The position numbers and the translations under genes were made by a program. A stretch of DNA of 64,000 bases from Azolla caroliniana (Eukaryota; Polypodiophyta): contig JBHGNT010000010.1 of assembly GCA_043228905.1 (NCBI GenBank), positions 4,960,001 to 5,024,000 of the forward strand. The letters are read 5' to 3'. Below the pieces are notes generated by a model. The model was not told the DNA's origin. It was given only the letters and a program-made list of their open reading frames with translations, and searched no databases. Of the stretch, positions 35,393-46,939 are shown piece by piece (position 1 is the first letter of the stretch; every line of letters begins with the position of its first letter).

Positions 35393-36149
35393 GGCCGTCT
35401 TGTGACGAGGGAGCGTTTCGGGCGTGCCCATGCACCTCTCCTCTTCATAAAGGCGTACGAGCATTTGTTCGTGTGTTAGTGTCTTCCTTGTATGTTCGGT
35501 TGTCTTGTGACGAGGGAGCGTTTCGGGCGTGCCCATGCACCTCTCCTCCTCATAAAGGCATACGAGCATTTTGTGCGTATGTTTGTGTCTTCCCTGTACG
35601 TTCGGCCATCTTGTGACGAGGGAGCGTTTGGGGCGTGCCCATGCACCTCTCCTCCTCCTAAAGGCGTACGAGCATTTCTGCGTGTGTTTGTGACTTTCTT
35701 GTACATTTAGTCGTCTTGTGACGAGGGAGCGTTTCGGGCGTGCCCATGCACCTCTCCTCCTCATAAAGACGTACGAGCATTTGTGCATGTGTTTGTGTCT
35801 TCCTTGTACGTTCGGTCATCTTGTGAAAAGGGAGCGTTCGGGCTTGCCCATGCACCTCTCCTCCTCATAAAGTCGTACGAGCATTTTGTGTGTGTGTTTG
35901 TGTCTTCCTTGTACGTTCGGCCATCTTGTGACAAGGGAGCGTTTCGAGCATGCCCATGCACCTCTCCTCCTCATAAAGACGTACGAAAATTTGTGCACGT
36001 GTTTGTGACTTCCTTGTATGTTCGGCCGTTTTGTGACGAGGGAGCGTTCAGGTTTTTGCCCATGCACCTCTCCTTCTCATAAAGGCGTACGAGCATTTGT
36101 GCGTGTGTTTTGTGTCTTCCTCATACGTTTGATATCTTGTGACAAGGGA
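35393..36149. repeat. 105-bp minisatellite, about seven units
   Basis: GTGACGAGGGAGCG or a variant recurs at about 35402, 35508, 35613, 35718, 35823, 35929, 36034 and 36139, a period of 105-106 bp. The last unit is cut after GTGACAAGGGA, where LINE copy 3 begins. Each unit is 35 codons long, so frames stay open on both strands (for example CDEGAFRACPCTSPPHKG on the plus strand). Confidence 0.9.
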
Positions 36150-39100
36150 CCACTATTCCATCCCTGGAAATGAATGGATGTCTAAATGGTGAGTGCTCCC
36201 CACTCACAACCTGTTGTGCAAAGCACCAAGAACAACTGGCAATCTCCCACCCCATTCCATGAGTATGAAGATTATAACATGGAACGTGCAAGGGCTCAGA
36301 AGTAGACTAGACCGGCAAAACATATGGAAACTCAGAAAGGATCTTGAAGAATATTTACTAGGGAGTGGTATTGACATCATCATGTTGCAGGAACACCACC
36401 TCGATAGCACGCAATTAAAGAAAGTCGGAGACCTTCTACCAGGATCATGGCGAACGATTTGGGAGCCAATAATTGGGGAGGATGGAAATCATGGTGGTAT
36501 TTGCACTTTGATTCGGGAACATCTAGCCCAACGCTTAATACACCAAGAATCACTTATACCTAGTAGGGCACATTTTTGCACGTTGGCCATCCAAGGGCAA
36601 CGATGGAACTTCATGAATGTTTATGCTCCAAATAGCAGAACAGAAAGGGCAACATTCTAGGACCGCATCTGCCTACAAGTAGCGGGTGCAGAAGAGTGGT
36701 GCATTGGAGGGGATTTTAATATGATCGAACATTCACGATAGTTCCAACAACAACCCCATAGTTCTACAAGGAAGGGAACGTAAACAATGGGAGAAGCTAT
36801 GTGTCCACCTTAACCTGCAAGACATCTGGCATTCTGCCAACTTCCAACGGAAAAGGGATTCTCTCCTATTCTCCCGATCAGACGGGCGGAATAGTGGACC
36901 CACCCTATCTCGCATTGACCGCATTTATGTGGGGAAGGCTCTAGAAGCGAAGGGAGGGTGGCGTCGCATAACTCCAACCACGACTTTCTCTGACCATTAT
37001 CCGGCAGCTGGTCATTTTCAATTGCACCGAAAATGGGGCCCATTCCAGACTCGCATCCCACACACTATTTACACACATATAGACGTGAAGGACCAACTAT
37101 CCAACCAATGGTCATTACCCGTCAATGACTCATCAGCATCGGACAAACTTTTAGCTAAATTAAAAAGAGCTTCTACTCTCCTGCATGAGATTGTCAAGAC
37201 CAGAAGCAAGGATGCTCAGGAGAAGCAAAAGAGGACAAAACGGGGACTAATAGCCTTACAACGACTCCAATAGAGATACTCGTCCTGTATTTGGATCACA
37301 TGACAAGTGCCCACGGCCAAACATGAACTTAGCATGGTGGAAAAGGAAATATATGACATGAAGTTTCATGGAAGCATGGCGCGATGGATTCGAGTAGGGG
37401 ACAAAACCACGAAGGAATTCTTCCGCTCCAAAGGCCTGAAGCACGCTAGAACTGTGATGTGCAGCCTCAACCGAGAGGATAGAACGACCACTGAGGATGG
37501 CGACGAAATAAGGAATATTGCCACAAGTTATTATAGTCGCCTACTTACCGAAGACATTATAGCTACATGAGAAGACATAAGAGAAGATATTATCCTCCAA
37601 AGCATACCCGAGAAAGTCACGCCGGAAATGAATACATGGCTTGTGCGTCCCCTATCAATCATTGAGATATGGGAGGCCCTCACTGATTTAGATGCCGATA
37701 GCTGCCCCAGAATCGACAACCTCACCCCACACTTTTTAGAATGCCTTCGGGACACTATTAAAGAAGACCTCCTCCTGGCATATGAGGAGATCATCACCTC
37801 TGGAAGCATGCCGGAGGAATTTGGACAGGGGATGATACATCTCATTCCTAAAAGTGGTGGGAATGCCAACAACATTAGCAAGTGGCGACCCATAACTCTT
37901 CTCAATACTGTCTATAAGTTGCTCGCAAAAATTGTGGCACGCCATTTAACACCACTTCTCCCTCAACTCATTCATCTGTCCCAGACAGGTTTCGTTAGAA
38001 ATCAGAGCATCCTAGACAACCTCTTCTCATTCTGGGAAGCAGTAGCCCTTGCCAAGCATACCAACAACAAGGTAGCGGTGGTGCTACTAGATTTTGAGAA
38101 AGCATATGACAGGGTATGCTTGAACTTTCTAGAAAGTGTGATGAGGAAACTCGGCTTTCAAGAGACATGGATCAAAGGCATTGCAAGACTTTATAGGAAT
38201 GGCAGCAGTTGCGTTTTGCTGGCAGGTGAAAGGGGCCCCTTTTTTCGAATATCCCGATCTGTACGGTAGGGATGCCCACTAGCTCCATCCTTATTTCTAT
38301 TATACGTCGAAGCACTCTCTTGCTTTCTCAACTCGCGGTATCTCAACCTACGTGGTCTTCCCGTACCTCAGTCTCACCAAAGCATCCTGGATATAGAATT
38401 TGCAGATGACACAGCAGTTTACCTGCAAGGGAATTTGGAGAACCTCCAAAAGTTAGAAAGTGGGCTAGCTGTATTTTACAAGAGATCCAACGCCATGATC
38501 AATTGGCACAAATCCTGCACAATATGGCTCTCTCAGGAAACACATACGGCGTGGCACCCACATCCCTCTTTCAAATGGATAAATCAAGGAGCGAGCACCA
38601 AATATTTGGGTTTCTAAATTGGTTTCAACATACCGCCGAAGACTATGATTGCACCCGTTATCCTTTCCATTCAACAAAAGTTGATACATTGGAGCTCGAA
38701 AAAATTATCGCTAGCGGGTCACATCATAGTGGCAAATCAAGTACTACTTGCAACAACATGGTACAATCTATCATGTTGGACAATCTCCAAGGAAAGTATA
38801 CATCATATTCAACGACTGGTTCGCAACTCCATTTGGTCTGGTAAGGAAGACCACATGTGTAGCTCGCAACAAGGTGGCGTGGCCTATACTCACAGCGCCT
38901 AAGTCGAGAGGGGGATTGGGTCTTATTGATCCCCTTTCATAATCGAAAGCCTTACTTGCCAAATTAGTGGTGCGAGGACTCCAACCAGGAAATGACTGTT
39001 GGAAAATGCTACTGAGGTTACGTTTCGCTTACTTTAGGCCACGAAAAGGGGTCAATTGGGCCCCCCAAACAGGATGGATTCTAAACATGGATCTCAAACC

Positions 39101-40602
39101 TAGTTTCTCCCGCCAATTGGAGGATAGATTCAGTGCATCCATGTGGAAGGCATGGTGTGACATTCGTCGAGGGCTCAAGTGTGATCAACCGATATCCGAA
39201 CCTGTCTTGCTCAGTCAATGTATTCTATGGAACCCATGTATCAAGGATGAATCTAATCAACTACTGGGATCACGTAAGGGGTTGTCATGGGGATACATTG
39301 CAGAAGGTCCAGGAAAAAGTATAGAATGTTGGCGACAGTTTATGTCACTGCCACTACAAGATCAAGCGAACATACTCCATGGAATCAGGGGTGGATGGAC
39401 TACGAGATAGGAAATCATTAACGCTCTACTGATTAGGGAATCTGCTACTCAAAGGACGACAATGGAGAAATGGATAGGCCACAAGGAGGAGGAATCTCTA
39501 ATACCGAGAGGTAGGGGACCACCAGACAGATCGAAGGCTCTGAATTGTGAGACACTGAGACACCAACGCAATTCGAGTACTCGTGTATACTGGTCATAAA
39601 TGGATTGTAGATCCTAATCCGATCAAAGTACAACCCGATTGGCACATATGTACTCATGAAAACACACGGTTACGTAAGGTCAGTTGGGACCCTTTGCAAT
39701 GGACATGGCGTGATCCCTACGCGGGGCAAGGAAGCAAACCCATCCCTTTCTTCCAATTCACAACTAGATTGGGTCGCCACATTCTAGCTGCTCAAACCGC
39801 TCGAGAACCGGCTACTGCGAAGGTCTAGCACACATTTCAAGTTCCTCCCACAATAATCACCAAGTTTTGGCAGAAAATCTGGAAACAACAACATGCGAGG
39901 CGAATTACCACGTTCCAATGGCTATTAATACATAAGTCCCTACCGGTGGGAGCATGGCAACGTGGGAACCTTTGCTCTCCTAATTGTGTAGAGTGCCCAC
40001 ATGCAGTAGAATCAATACGACACGCTCTATGGGACTACCCAACCTCCCATCAAATATGGCGGGGGGTTGGCCGCTTGTTGCAATTATGTCAGGTGCAAGG
40101 CTCAATCAAGTGGAGAAATATATGTTGGCTATCATGGCAGACCGCAATTGGCAGATATGAGCATCAGGAGGAGGGGATGACTTTGGTGATAAAAGACAAG
40201 AGGTCTTTTTCTCCTCCAGCGGCAATGTCCACTCCACTCCTCTTAATGACAAATCTCAAGAGGTGTTGGAATTGGTCAGCCCAATAATTCTTTGGATTCT
40301 ATGGAAACAACAATGTAGGCGAGTCTTCTCCAACCAAACTGTACATCCAACAAGGTTACTGCAAGAGATATGGAGTGAAATTGTAGCCACTCTGAAGAGC
40401 CAATATGATGGCCTTAAGGGCGGCTCCGAGGGAGTTGAAAGACAACGAATAGCCTTCATCCAACAATGGTCGTCCTCTCCCTTTCTTGAGTCAGTGGGCA
40501 TCCACATAAGATGGAACTATCGCGTCCCTTCAGGGATTTGTACATAATCGTCTCATTTATAAAATTTTATAACTAATGGAAGGAGTTTTTTTGGGGAAAA
40601 AA
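36150..40602 (+). pseudogene. LINE copy 3: 5'-truncated, with the native ORF2 C-terminus
   Basis: It starts abruptly inside the end of ORF1 and then carries ORF2 from the ATG at 36259. The endonuclease (MSMKIITWNVQGLRS) has a stop near 36658. The RT includes QGMIHLIPKSGG, LLDFEKAYDRVC and the canonical catalytic FADD box (about 38397-38408). Unlike copies 1 and 2 it continues through a zf-RVT zinc-binding region (FQWLLIHKSLP, CVECPHAVESIRHALWDY, about 39910-40050) to a stop at 40545-40547. A short 3' UTR and an A tract follow. Numerous stops and frameshifts make it non-functional. It supplies the reference for where the tail replaced LINE sequence in the other copies. Confidence 0.85.
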
Positions 40603-40618
40603 AACATAAACTATTGAT
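40603..40618. repeat. right target-site duplication of the composite LINE block
   Basis: AACATAAACTATTGAT, directly after the A tract of LINE copy 3, pairs with 29282-29297. Confidence 0.65.
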
Positions 40619-42329
40619 AGCTAAACTCCTCATAGAATAATTCAATGCTACCTACATAATTTTAATAGTTGGAGTGAGAAGGCAAAATCAATATTACATT
40701 TTTGCCAATTCACAGGTAAGCAATGAGGGAATTGAGATACACGCGTTTTTACCCTATCATTCAAAAAAGCATACCTATTTATTGGTACCCTCACATGGAA
40801 GATTAAGAGCGGGTGGAGTAGTCTTTGATGTTTAAGGTATTTTCATGGGAACTAGTAAGTTCTTTTAGATGACTAACATGAAAAACTAGTAACCATTTGG
40901 AAATATTCAAACTATAGATAGATAAAGTGACACAAGGTACAATGATAAAGGTCCAAGCCGTAAGGCTGAGAGTAACACATGAGTACATTTGTTTGTAGGT
41001 TGTAGACAAGGTGTTGAAATTTAGATGTGCATGCAAAAATACTTTTTACAAAGGTAAGAACTCAACTATGCCTATTGTGTCCAACATAAAAATGTGATAT
41101 ACCTTGAGTAGTCTCACTATTATATCGAGTTATGTAGAATAATTCTTCCATACTCCTACGAAAACTTTATGTCCTCTACAATTCATTGGATAAAAAATCA
41201 AAATCAACCAGGATCTCGTGCTGAAAAGCACATCAACATAAAAGGACTATATCCACTTGACACTATTATTCTACACAAATTGTAATAAAAGTCTATCATT
41301 CTTCCCATTTTGTAGGCTTGTTCACACCTTAGACTAGATGCATATCCTCAATAATTGGATTGAATTGTTGAATTGTTGAATTGACCATCATACCAAGAAC
41401 AATCTAAATCATTGGTGCTAAAGGTAGTTCTCAACTTTTTAAAGACCCAAATCCAAACATTGCTAAAGACTTACAATATCTATCATTAAATTGCATCCAT
41501 GAGTAATCCACAAAGTCATAATAACTCGTGCATGAATAGTAACACAATTCATGAGTTGTTAGTAGTTACTATAGTTTGAGTTGGAATAAATTTCATTAAT
41601 ATTGTTAGTATGTAACCTTATATTTTGTGCATAAATTTTAGATCATGTTTTCATTCACACTAGGTACATAACTAGTGGTGCCTCAATTTAGGCACTAATT
41701 TGCATTGAATGTTCCAAGCATTGTGATTTATACAATAAAGTCATGTGCATGGTTGCACGTGATTTTCCAAGTCACATTTGTTTTACTCGATAGATTGATA
41801 AAAAAGTTTGTACATAGTAGTTTCAATATAGACTAACAATTCATTAAGAATCAATCAACGATAGATTAATAATGCAATTAAATCAATGACAAATATTCTA
41901 GAATGATGCAATTAAATCAATGACAAATATTCCAGAAAGAAAAAGGTTACTTCGACACGAGGCACCGTAGGTGTTGGTAGTAGTCGTGGTTTCGACAATC
42001 TACTTGACTCACCTTCACTAGAAAAGCTTTAAGTCACCCCATTGTTCTCCCATTTCGAACTTTTGTTTATATTTAAACTTTGAAGAAGCCACTGCATTCG
42101 TGGCATATATATTGGCGACACCGTTTGTTATAAAAAGAGCATTTCTTCATAATTTTGAACCATAATAGTGTATTAGTCGCTCTTCACCATTGTGTGTGAG
42201 TGTGAGGAGGGTTAAGCATTTGCTGGCAAATGAGTCTTGCCACTCTTCATTCATCTCAGGGCGTTTGCCTCATTTTGTTTGTTCGCCTCTAACATTCGAG
42301 TCATAATCTTCCGTTTCAGTCCCCATTCG
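40619..42329. other. intergenic, no gene recognised
   Basis: AT-rich with no supported coding region. A short tandem duplication of about 35 bp (GATGCAATTAAATCAATGAC, twice) lies at about 41868-41937. Confidence 0.6.
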
Positions 42330-42610
42330 GTTTTGAGTTACTATTTTGAATCACATCTCCACTCACATTCGAGTCCCTATTGAAAATTGAGTTCCTACTC
42401 ACGTTGAAGTCCCCACTCGAGTTCGAGACCTCGTTCAGACTTGAGTCCCCACTTGGATTTGAGTTCATATTCGAATTCGAGTCCTTATTCGCATTCCAGA
42501 CCCTACTCAGATTTGACTCCCCAGTTGGATTCGAGTTCCTATCCGACTTTGATTCCCTACTCGGATTCGAGCACCACTTTCATTTGAGTCCCACCTTTAT
42601 TCATGTCCTC
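42330..42610. repeat. degenerate minisatellite of about 20-24 bp
   Basis: Many imperfect direct repeats of the form ATTCGAGTCCCTACTC. The open frame across it (starting at 42380, rich in Phe, Glu and Ser) is a by-product of the repeat and shows no domain. Confidence 0.7.
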
Positions 42611-42723
42611 CCTGGTCCAAGACCCCTGTGGTCCCGCTCGAGTAGCACCCGCATGTGCATTTATGCGGTGGCGCATCCTCGACTACCCGTGCCTCCCAAG
42701 ATGTAAATGTTGTTGTTGCTATG

Positions 42724-43176
42724 TGTTGAGCGAGCAAGCTCAACCGGATCCGGATCGCCATCCAGAAGGATGAGCCGGATTGGTATCCGGATGGTATCCG
42801 GAAACAACCGGCCGGATCAGGGAGACAGATCGGAGAGCCGGATTCGAGCGGGAACCGGAAGCCTAGTAATAGCCTAGACTACTAGGTAATCATTGTCTCG
42901 TAGTTAGTGTCAGTCGCACGTAGGAATATTGAAGTACTTGTCAGTACTTTTGTCAGTCCTTTATGGACTTGTATAAATAGTGTTGTTTAGCACGTTGTAT
43001 TTACAGATTCACAGAATATTTTCATTTTCTTGAATCTACGCTTACATTCTGCTCTCACTATCTCTCCCACATATACTCTTTGTATACTAAACTTCTCCAT
43101 TAAACCTTCATCTTATTCTCTGTTGCTATCCGGCTGAGCCGGTTCTCTCTAACGCTTCCACACGTTTACATTCACA
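42724..43176 (+). repeat. copia 5' LTR (453 bp)
   Basis: It begins TGTTGAGCGAGC and ends ATTCACA, immediately before the primer-binding site. It includes a TATA box (TATAAATAG at about 42974) and is rich in CCGGAT-type motifs in its U3 part (42750-42860). The right edge is set by the primer site, and the left edge by the TGTTG start. Confidence 0.75.
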
Positions 43177-43188
43177 TGGTATTAGAGC
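43177..43188 (+). other. copia primer-binding site
   Basis: TGGTATTAGAGC differs by one base from TGGTATCAGAGC, the plant retrotransposon primer-binding site complementary to initiator tRNA-Met. Confidence 0.8.
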
Positions 43189-43265
43189 GTGAGGGTTGAG
43201 AACCTTTGCAGCCGACAAACGCTTTCGAAGACAAACCCTAATACCCAGTAAGGACAGACAGAGGT

Positions 43266-44204
43266 ATGACGAGTTCACTTCCCACGAAGAAGCTTGACCG
43301 GAGCAACTACACGTCCTGGTCATATAAAATGCACCAGTACCTGCTGGAGCATGGATATTGGAGCTTTGTGGAAGGAACAAATGAGGTAGCGTCAAAGCCG
43401 GCACACAATGACTTCCCGGTTTGGGAGCAAGGAGTGAGCCGAGTATTGTATTGCCTCGCGTCTTGTGTGCACAACCAGATGCTCGGTTACATAAAGGATG
43501 CAAAAACACTGAAGGAGGCTTGGGGAAATCTGAGGAAGATTTTCGCCGCGAGTACCACAGCCCGTAAGTTGCACCTTCGGCAAGAGCTAAACAACATCCA
43601 GCAAAGAGACATGTCGGTTACGGACTACACCACCAAGATAAAGGAGATTTGTGATGCACTCGGGTCCATCAACGTGATGGTGGACGAAGACGAGATGGTA
43701 CAAATCTGCCTCGGTGGTCTAGCGCAAAGGTACAGGCCAATCCGAACAGCGATCTACACCCGGGAGAAACCATCGTCTTTCTTCGACTTGCAATCGATGC
43801 TGATGATCGAAGAAAACCACGCGAGTGGGTCAAGGACCACTCAATCGGACGGCCGGATGATGTACACGGAGATAGATCGGCCCCATGGACGTGGTGGACG
43901 AGGTGGGTCAGCACGCAATGGAGGCGGCCAACAAGAGCAGAACCGAAGGCACAAAGGTGGTGCCAACAACAGTTTCGGAACCTCCACAAGCAGGGGGAGT
44001 CAAAGCGGCGCCGGGAACCGGCAAGGAAAGGCCGACACGAAATGCTGGTATTGTGGCAAAAAGGGCCACAGGGAAAGCGAGTGTTGGAAGAAACATGCCG
44101 ATTCAGACAAATCCGGATCCGGCAAAACCGGCAAAGCTCGCACTACGCAGCAGGATCGAAAGGATCCAGAACCGGGAAAATCGGTAAAGGGCCAGCCTTC
44201 GTGA
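43266..44204 (+). CDS. copia Gag, intact frame
   Basis: A 312-residue frame starts MTSSLPTKKLDRSNYTSW, the typical copia gag N-terminus. It continues with a UBN2/gag-type capsid region (KEAWGNLRKIF, LRQELNNIQ, about residues 70-190). A Gly/Arg/Asn-rich basic stretch follows, and then a CCHC zinc knuckle at about residue 260 (CWYCGKKGHRESECW). It would coat the element RNA. The frame is intact, but the downstream protease lies in another frame after a stop, so a Gag-Pol polyprotein cannot be made directly. Confidence 0.85.
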   Translation: MTSSLPTKKLDRSNYTSWSYKMHQYLLEHGYWSFVEGTNEVASKPAHNDFPVWEQGVSRVLYCLASCVHNQMLGYIKDAKTLKEAWGNLRKIFAASTTARKLHLRQELNNIQQRDMSVTDYTTKIKEICDALGSINVMVDEDEMVQICLGGLAQRYRPIRTAIYTREKPSSFFDLQSMLMIEENHASGSRTTQSDGRMMYTEIDRPHGRGGRGGSARNGGGQQEQNRRHKGGANNSFGTSTSRGSQSGAGNRQGKADTKCWYCGKKGHRESECWKKHADSDKSGSGKTGKARTTQQDRKDPEPGKSVKGQPS

Positions 44205-45765
44205 TGAAGCACAAGGCTAACTCAATGAAGAAGACTACTTCCAAATCAGAGGAAGTATAGTACGTTGATTCCGGAGCGTCCAACCACATGACGAGCCATG
44301 AAGAGTGGTTCTCTTTTTTGGAGAAGCCGGAACAACCGGGGATTGTCGAAATCTGAGATGACACCCATCACCCTATTGTGCATGTCAGAGAAGTCCCTTT
44401 AAGCCATGTTGGACAAAAGGGGAAGTTGATGAACGTACTACACGTTCCGACTATCACAAAGAACTTGGTGTTCGTTGGACAAATCGTCGACCAGGGGATG
44501 CAGGTGCGGTTTATGCACCTAGGGTGCTTCATTGAGGAAGACGGTTGGATAATTGCGCAAGGGCGCAGAGAAGGGAGGATGTTCATCCTCAACACCAATG
44601 ACGTTGGCATCGCCATGTTTGCCAAAGGGCAGAAGGTCGAGTTGGACATCGACCTGTGGCACAAGCGGATCGGCCACATCAACTACCGTAGGCTTCAGGA
44701 CCTACAATTGAAACAAGTTGTCTTCGGTTTGCCAAAATTTAGCGGCCGTAAGGCCGAAATTTGTGAAGCCTGCCAATTCGGGAAGCAACACCGGCTTCCA
44801 TTCCCCACCAAACAAAACCGGAGCCATAACAAGCTCGATCTAATACATTCGGATGTATGGGGACTGGCACAGAACATTAGTCTTGGCAGGAGTTGATCCT
44901 TCATCTCCTTCATCGACGACTACAGCCGGCACACGTGGATCTACCTCGTCAAACGAAAGAGCGAAGTCTTCGAATGTTTCCGGAACTTGCAAAGCTTAGT
45001 TGAACGGGAAACAAAGAGGAAGGTCAAGTGTTTGCGGTCGGATGGCGGAAAAGAATACTTTTACGGCCAATTCAACAGTTATCTGCAGTAGAACGGAATT
45101 CGGAGAGAATTCAGCTGCAGATGCACGCCAGAGCAAAACTGTGTGGCCGAAAGGAAGAACCGGTCAATTGTCGACGCGGCAAGGGCAATGTTGGTGTCAT
45201 CACATGAGATGTATTTCGGGCAGAAGCCAAATTTGAGACACCTTCGGATATTCTATAGCATATCATATGTGCATGTACCAGATAAGAAGCGGAAGAAGCT
45301 AGATCCGAAGTCGGAGAAATGCATCCTAGTCGGCCACTCACATGAGCAGAAGGCGTATAAGTGTTATAACCCTCGGACTAAGCAGGTCCGAGTAAGTCGA
45401 GATGTCGAGTATGATGAGACGGCATCATGGTACTCCTTACCGACTCCAACTCCCGACGAAGACCCGATTCTGGAAGATGAGGCTAGTGAGCCCGAGGAGG
45501 TCCAGGTAGAAGATGAAGACTTCGGAACTCTAGAAGAGAGTCCAATCTCATTCCGACTCAGTGGACCGAATGAGCGGCTGAGTCGAGATGACCAGTCGGA
45601 TGAAGAATCGGCGAGTAGTGGAGACTCTGTCGTGCTCTCCCCGCACAAGGAACCGAGGAGACGGTTCACGCGTAAAGAGAAGGGGAAGAAGAAGATGCCG
45701 GAATACAAAACCGGCAACGTTGAGTCGAATCAGAGCGACTCCAACTACGACTCCGGATCTGCAGT
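44205..45765 (+). pseudogene. copia Pol remnant: protease and integrase
   Basis: The protease motif YVDSGASNHM (44261) is followed by a stop near 44354. The integrase zinc finger (LWHKRIGHINYRRLQDL, CEACQFGKQHR) and core follow (LIHSDVWG at 44841; FIDDYSRHTWIYLVKRKSE; RSDGGKEY). Stops lie at about 44895 and 45089. After EQNCVAERKNRSIVDAARAM the usual block of about 40 residues before the GQKPNLRHLR motif is missing, which is an internal deletion. The acidic spacer before RT ends near 45765, with no RT beyond it. Confidence 0.85.
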
Positions 45766-46939
45766 CATTTTGATGCTTGTTCCTCTGTGGATTTTGCTAA
45801 CTGCCTCCATTGCCATTCACTTGTTTGGTTTGAATGGTTTGCTTAATGTCAGGAAAGAAAAAATGTTGTTCCTATTGCTCAATGTTTTCTTGGTGATTGA
45901 TGCAAAGGCTCATTCACTACATCAGTAAATAGTCAATTGTACAAAGCCTTCCACAATTCTGTTATGTGTGTTATGATAATCTTTAGTAGGCTAAGGGACA
46001 TGATGAACAACCATCCTATAAACAACAGGTCATTGTTTGATGTCTGACCATCAGTCCTTCAAATGTGCAATTGTGTTTTCGTTGTTGTGATGAATTTGTT
46101 GTGCATTCCCTACTTTTTCATGTTTGAAAATGCTTGCTTAGCTTCTATAGTGGCGTTGCTTTGAAATTTTCACCTCAAGAATTTATCGATTGAGGTTGAG
46201 GTAATGATAGGGCATCCACTTGTGTTAATGTGGGCCCTCATGCACGAAAACACTTTCTTCTTCAATCTCAAGCCACAATGTCATGAAAGTTTTGTGGTTG
46301 TGTGTAATGCTAGGGGGACTAATCTAGTATTTGTTAGAGTCCAACGAATTATTTCAGTGAAATGTATGGAATTATGGATCAAAGAAAGGAAAGAGAGGTG
46401 CTAGTACACTTAACCAATGGTGAGACAAACTAGAATCTTCTTAATGTCCCATATCATTGAGGATTGATGCAAGTGGTACCTTGGGATTTAGAATGACCGC
46501 ATGTGCTTAGCTAACAAGAGCCATAGCCATACTGACATAGTCTCAACGTAAGTGAGCTTTCCTTGATAAAAAGGTAGTTAACCATCTTCTATTAATATAA
46601 ACCATATGAAGTGGTCAAGTGTGAATAACTTATTAGTTATCTCACATCGTATGAATTGTAATATACAATTCATACCCCCATTCGTTTCGGAGTTAAACCA
46701 CATGTACCATCGTAAGGTTAGGGCCATAATCCCCCCAAGTTCATAAAATAGTTTTGAGGAGGGTTAGCATCGATAGGAAGTTCCAATCCAAATCATCGAT
46801 GTAAGGCAGAATACCAAAATACTCCTACCCCTCAAATTTAAAGAAAGGACAAAGAATACCTATACTAGGAAAAACATAAAAAATACTCATCACCTATTGT
46901 ACACCTATGAGGAAACATCAAAGTTTCGAAAAAAAGTTT
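45766..46939. other. intergenic, no gene recognised
   Basis: Sequence past the truncated copia element. The short frames seen (for example 46204-46404) have no recognisable domain. Confidence 0.55.

Larger units (their letters stand above)
34499..36149 (+). mobile_element. non-LINE tail module of LINE copy 2
   Basis: This is the plus-strand counterpart of 7113-8144. A purine-rich start is followed by a tRNA-like SINE head (34742-34801). A 0.5-kb promoter-like segment has CCTATAAACAGAGG near 34880 and a pyrimidine-rich leader. A 105-bp minisatellite of about seven units closes it. Open frames in the promoter-like part (34784-35224) and over the repeats carry no domain I know. The module may be an LTR, a SINE plus LTR, or captured host promoter sequence. 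Confidence 0.6.
29298..40602 (+). mobile_element. composite L1 block: LINE copy 2 + non-LINE tail + LINE copy 3
   Basis: The block runs from a GC-rich 5' UTR (29320-29700) and ORF1 to the native LINE 3' end with an A tract at 40597-40604. It is bounded by a 16-base near-perfect direct repeat. Inside, LINE sequence from the end of ORF1 through ORF2 occurs twice. The first copy is cut at 34498 and joined to the tail module plus minisatellite. The second restarts at 36147-36150 within the ORF1 end. Dropping one repeat (31330-36148) would leave a normal-sized L1 of about 6.5 kb. A single original insertion, later expanded by unequal exchange or template switching with a chimeric sibling, would explain this; that history is inference. 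Confidence 0.65.
42724..45765 (+). mobile_element. Ty1/copia retrotransposon, truncated at its 3' side
   Basis: It has a 5' LTR, a tRNA-Met-like primer site, gag, protease and integrase in copia order (integrase before RT). It ends near 45765, before any reverse transcriptase, RNase H or 3' LTR. The downstream sequence is unrelated. It is therefore a 5' fragment, lost by deletion or incomplete integration. Confidence 0.85.

Noticed and set aside
35372-36082. Open frames over the 105-bp repeats as possible cysteine-rich repeat proteins
   Set aside because: Both strands are open because the unit is 35 codons; the same repeat sits in a retroelement tail elsewhere.
40803-42300. Short frames as small genes
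   Set aside because: All are under 80 codons in AT-rich sequence, with no splice pattern, domain or codon signal.
42380-42706. Phe/Glu-rich 108-codon frame
   Set aside because: It is generated by the degenerate minisatellite upstream of the copia LTR and has no recognisable domain.
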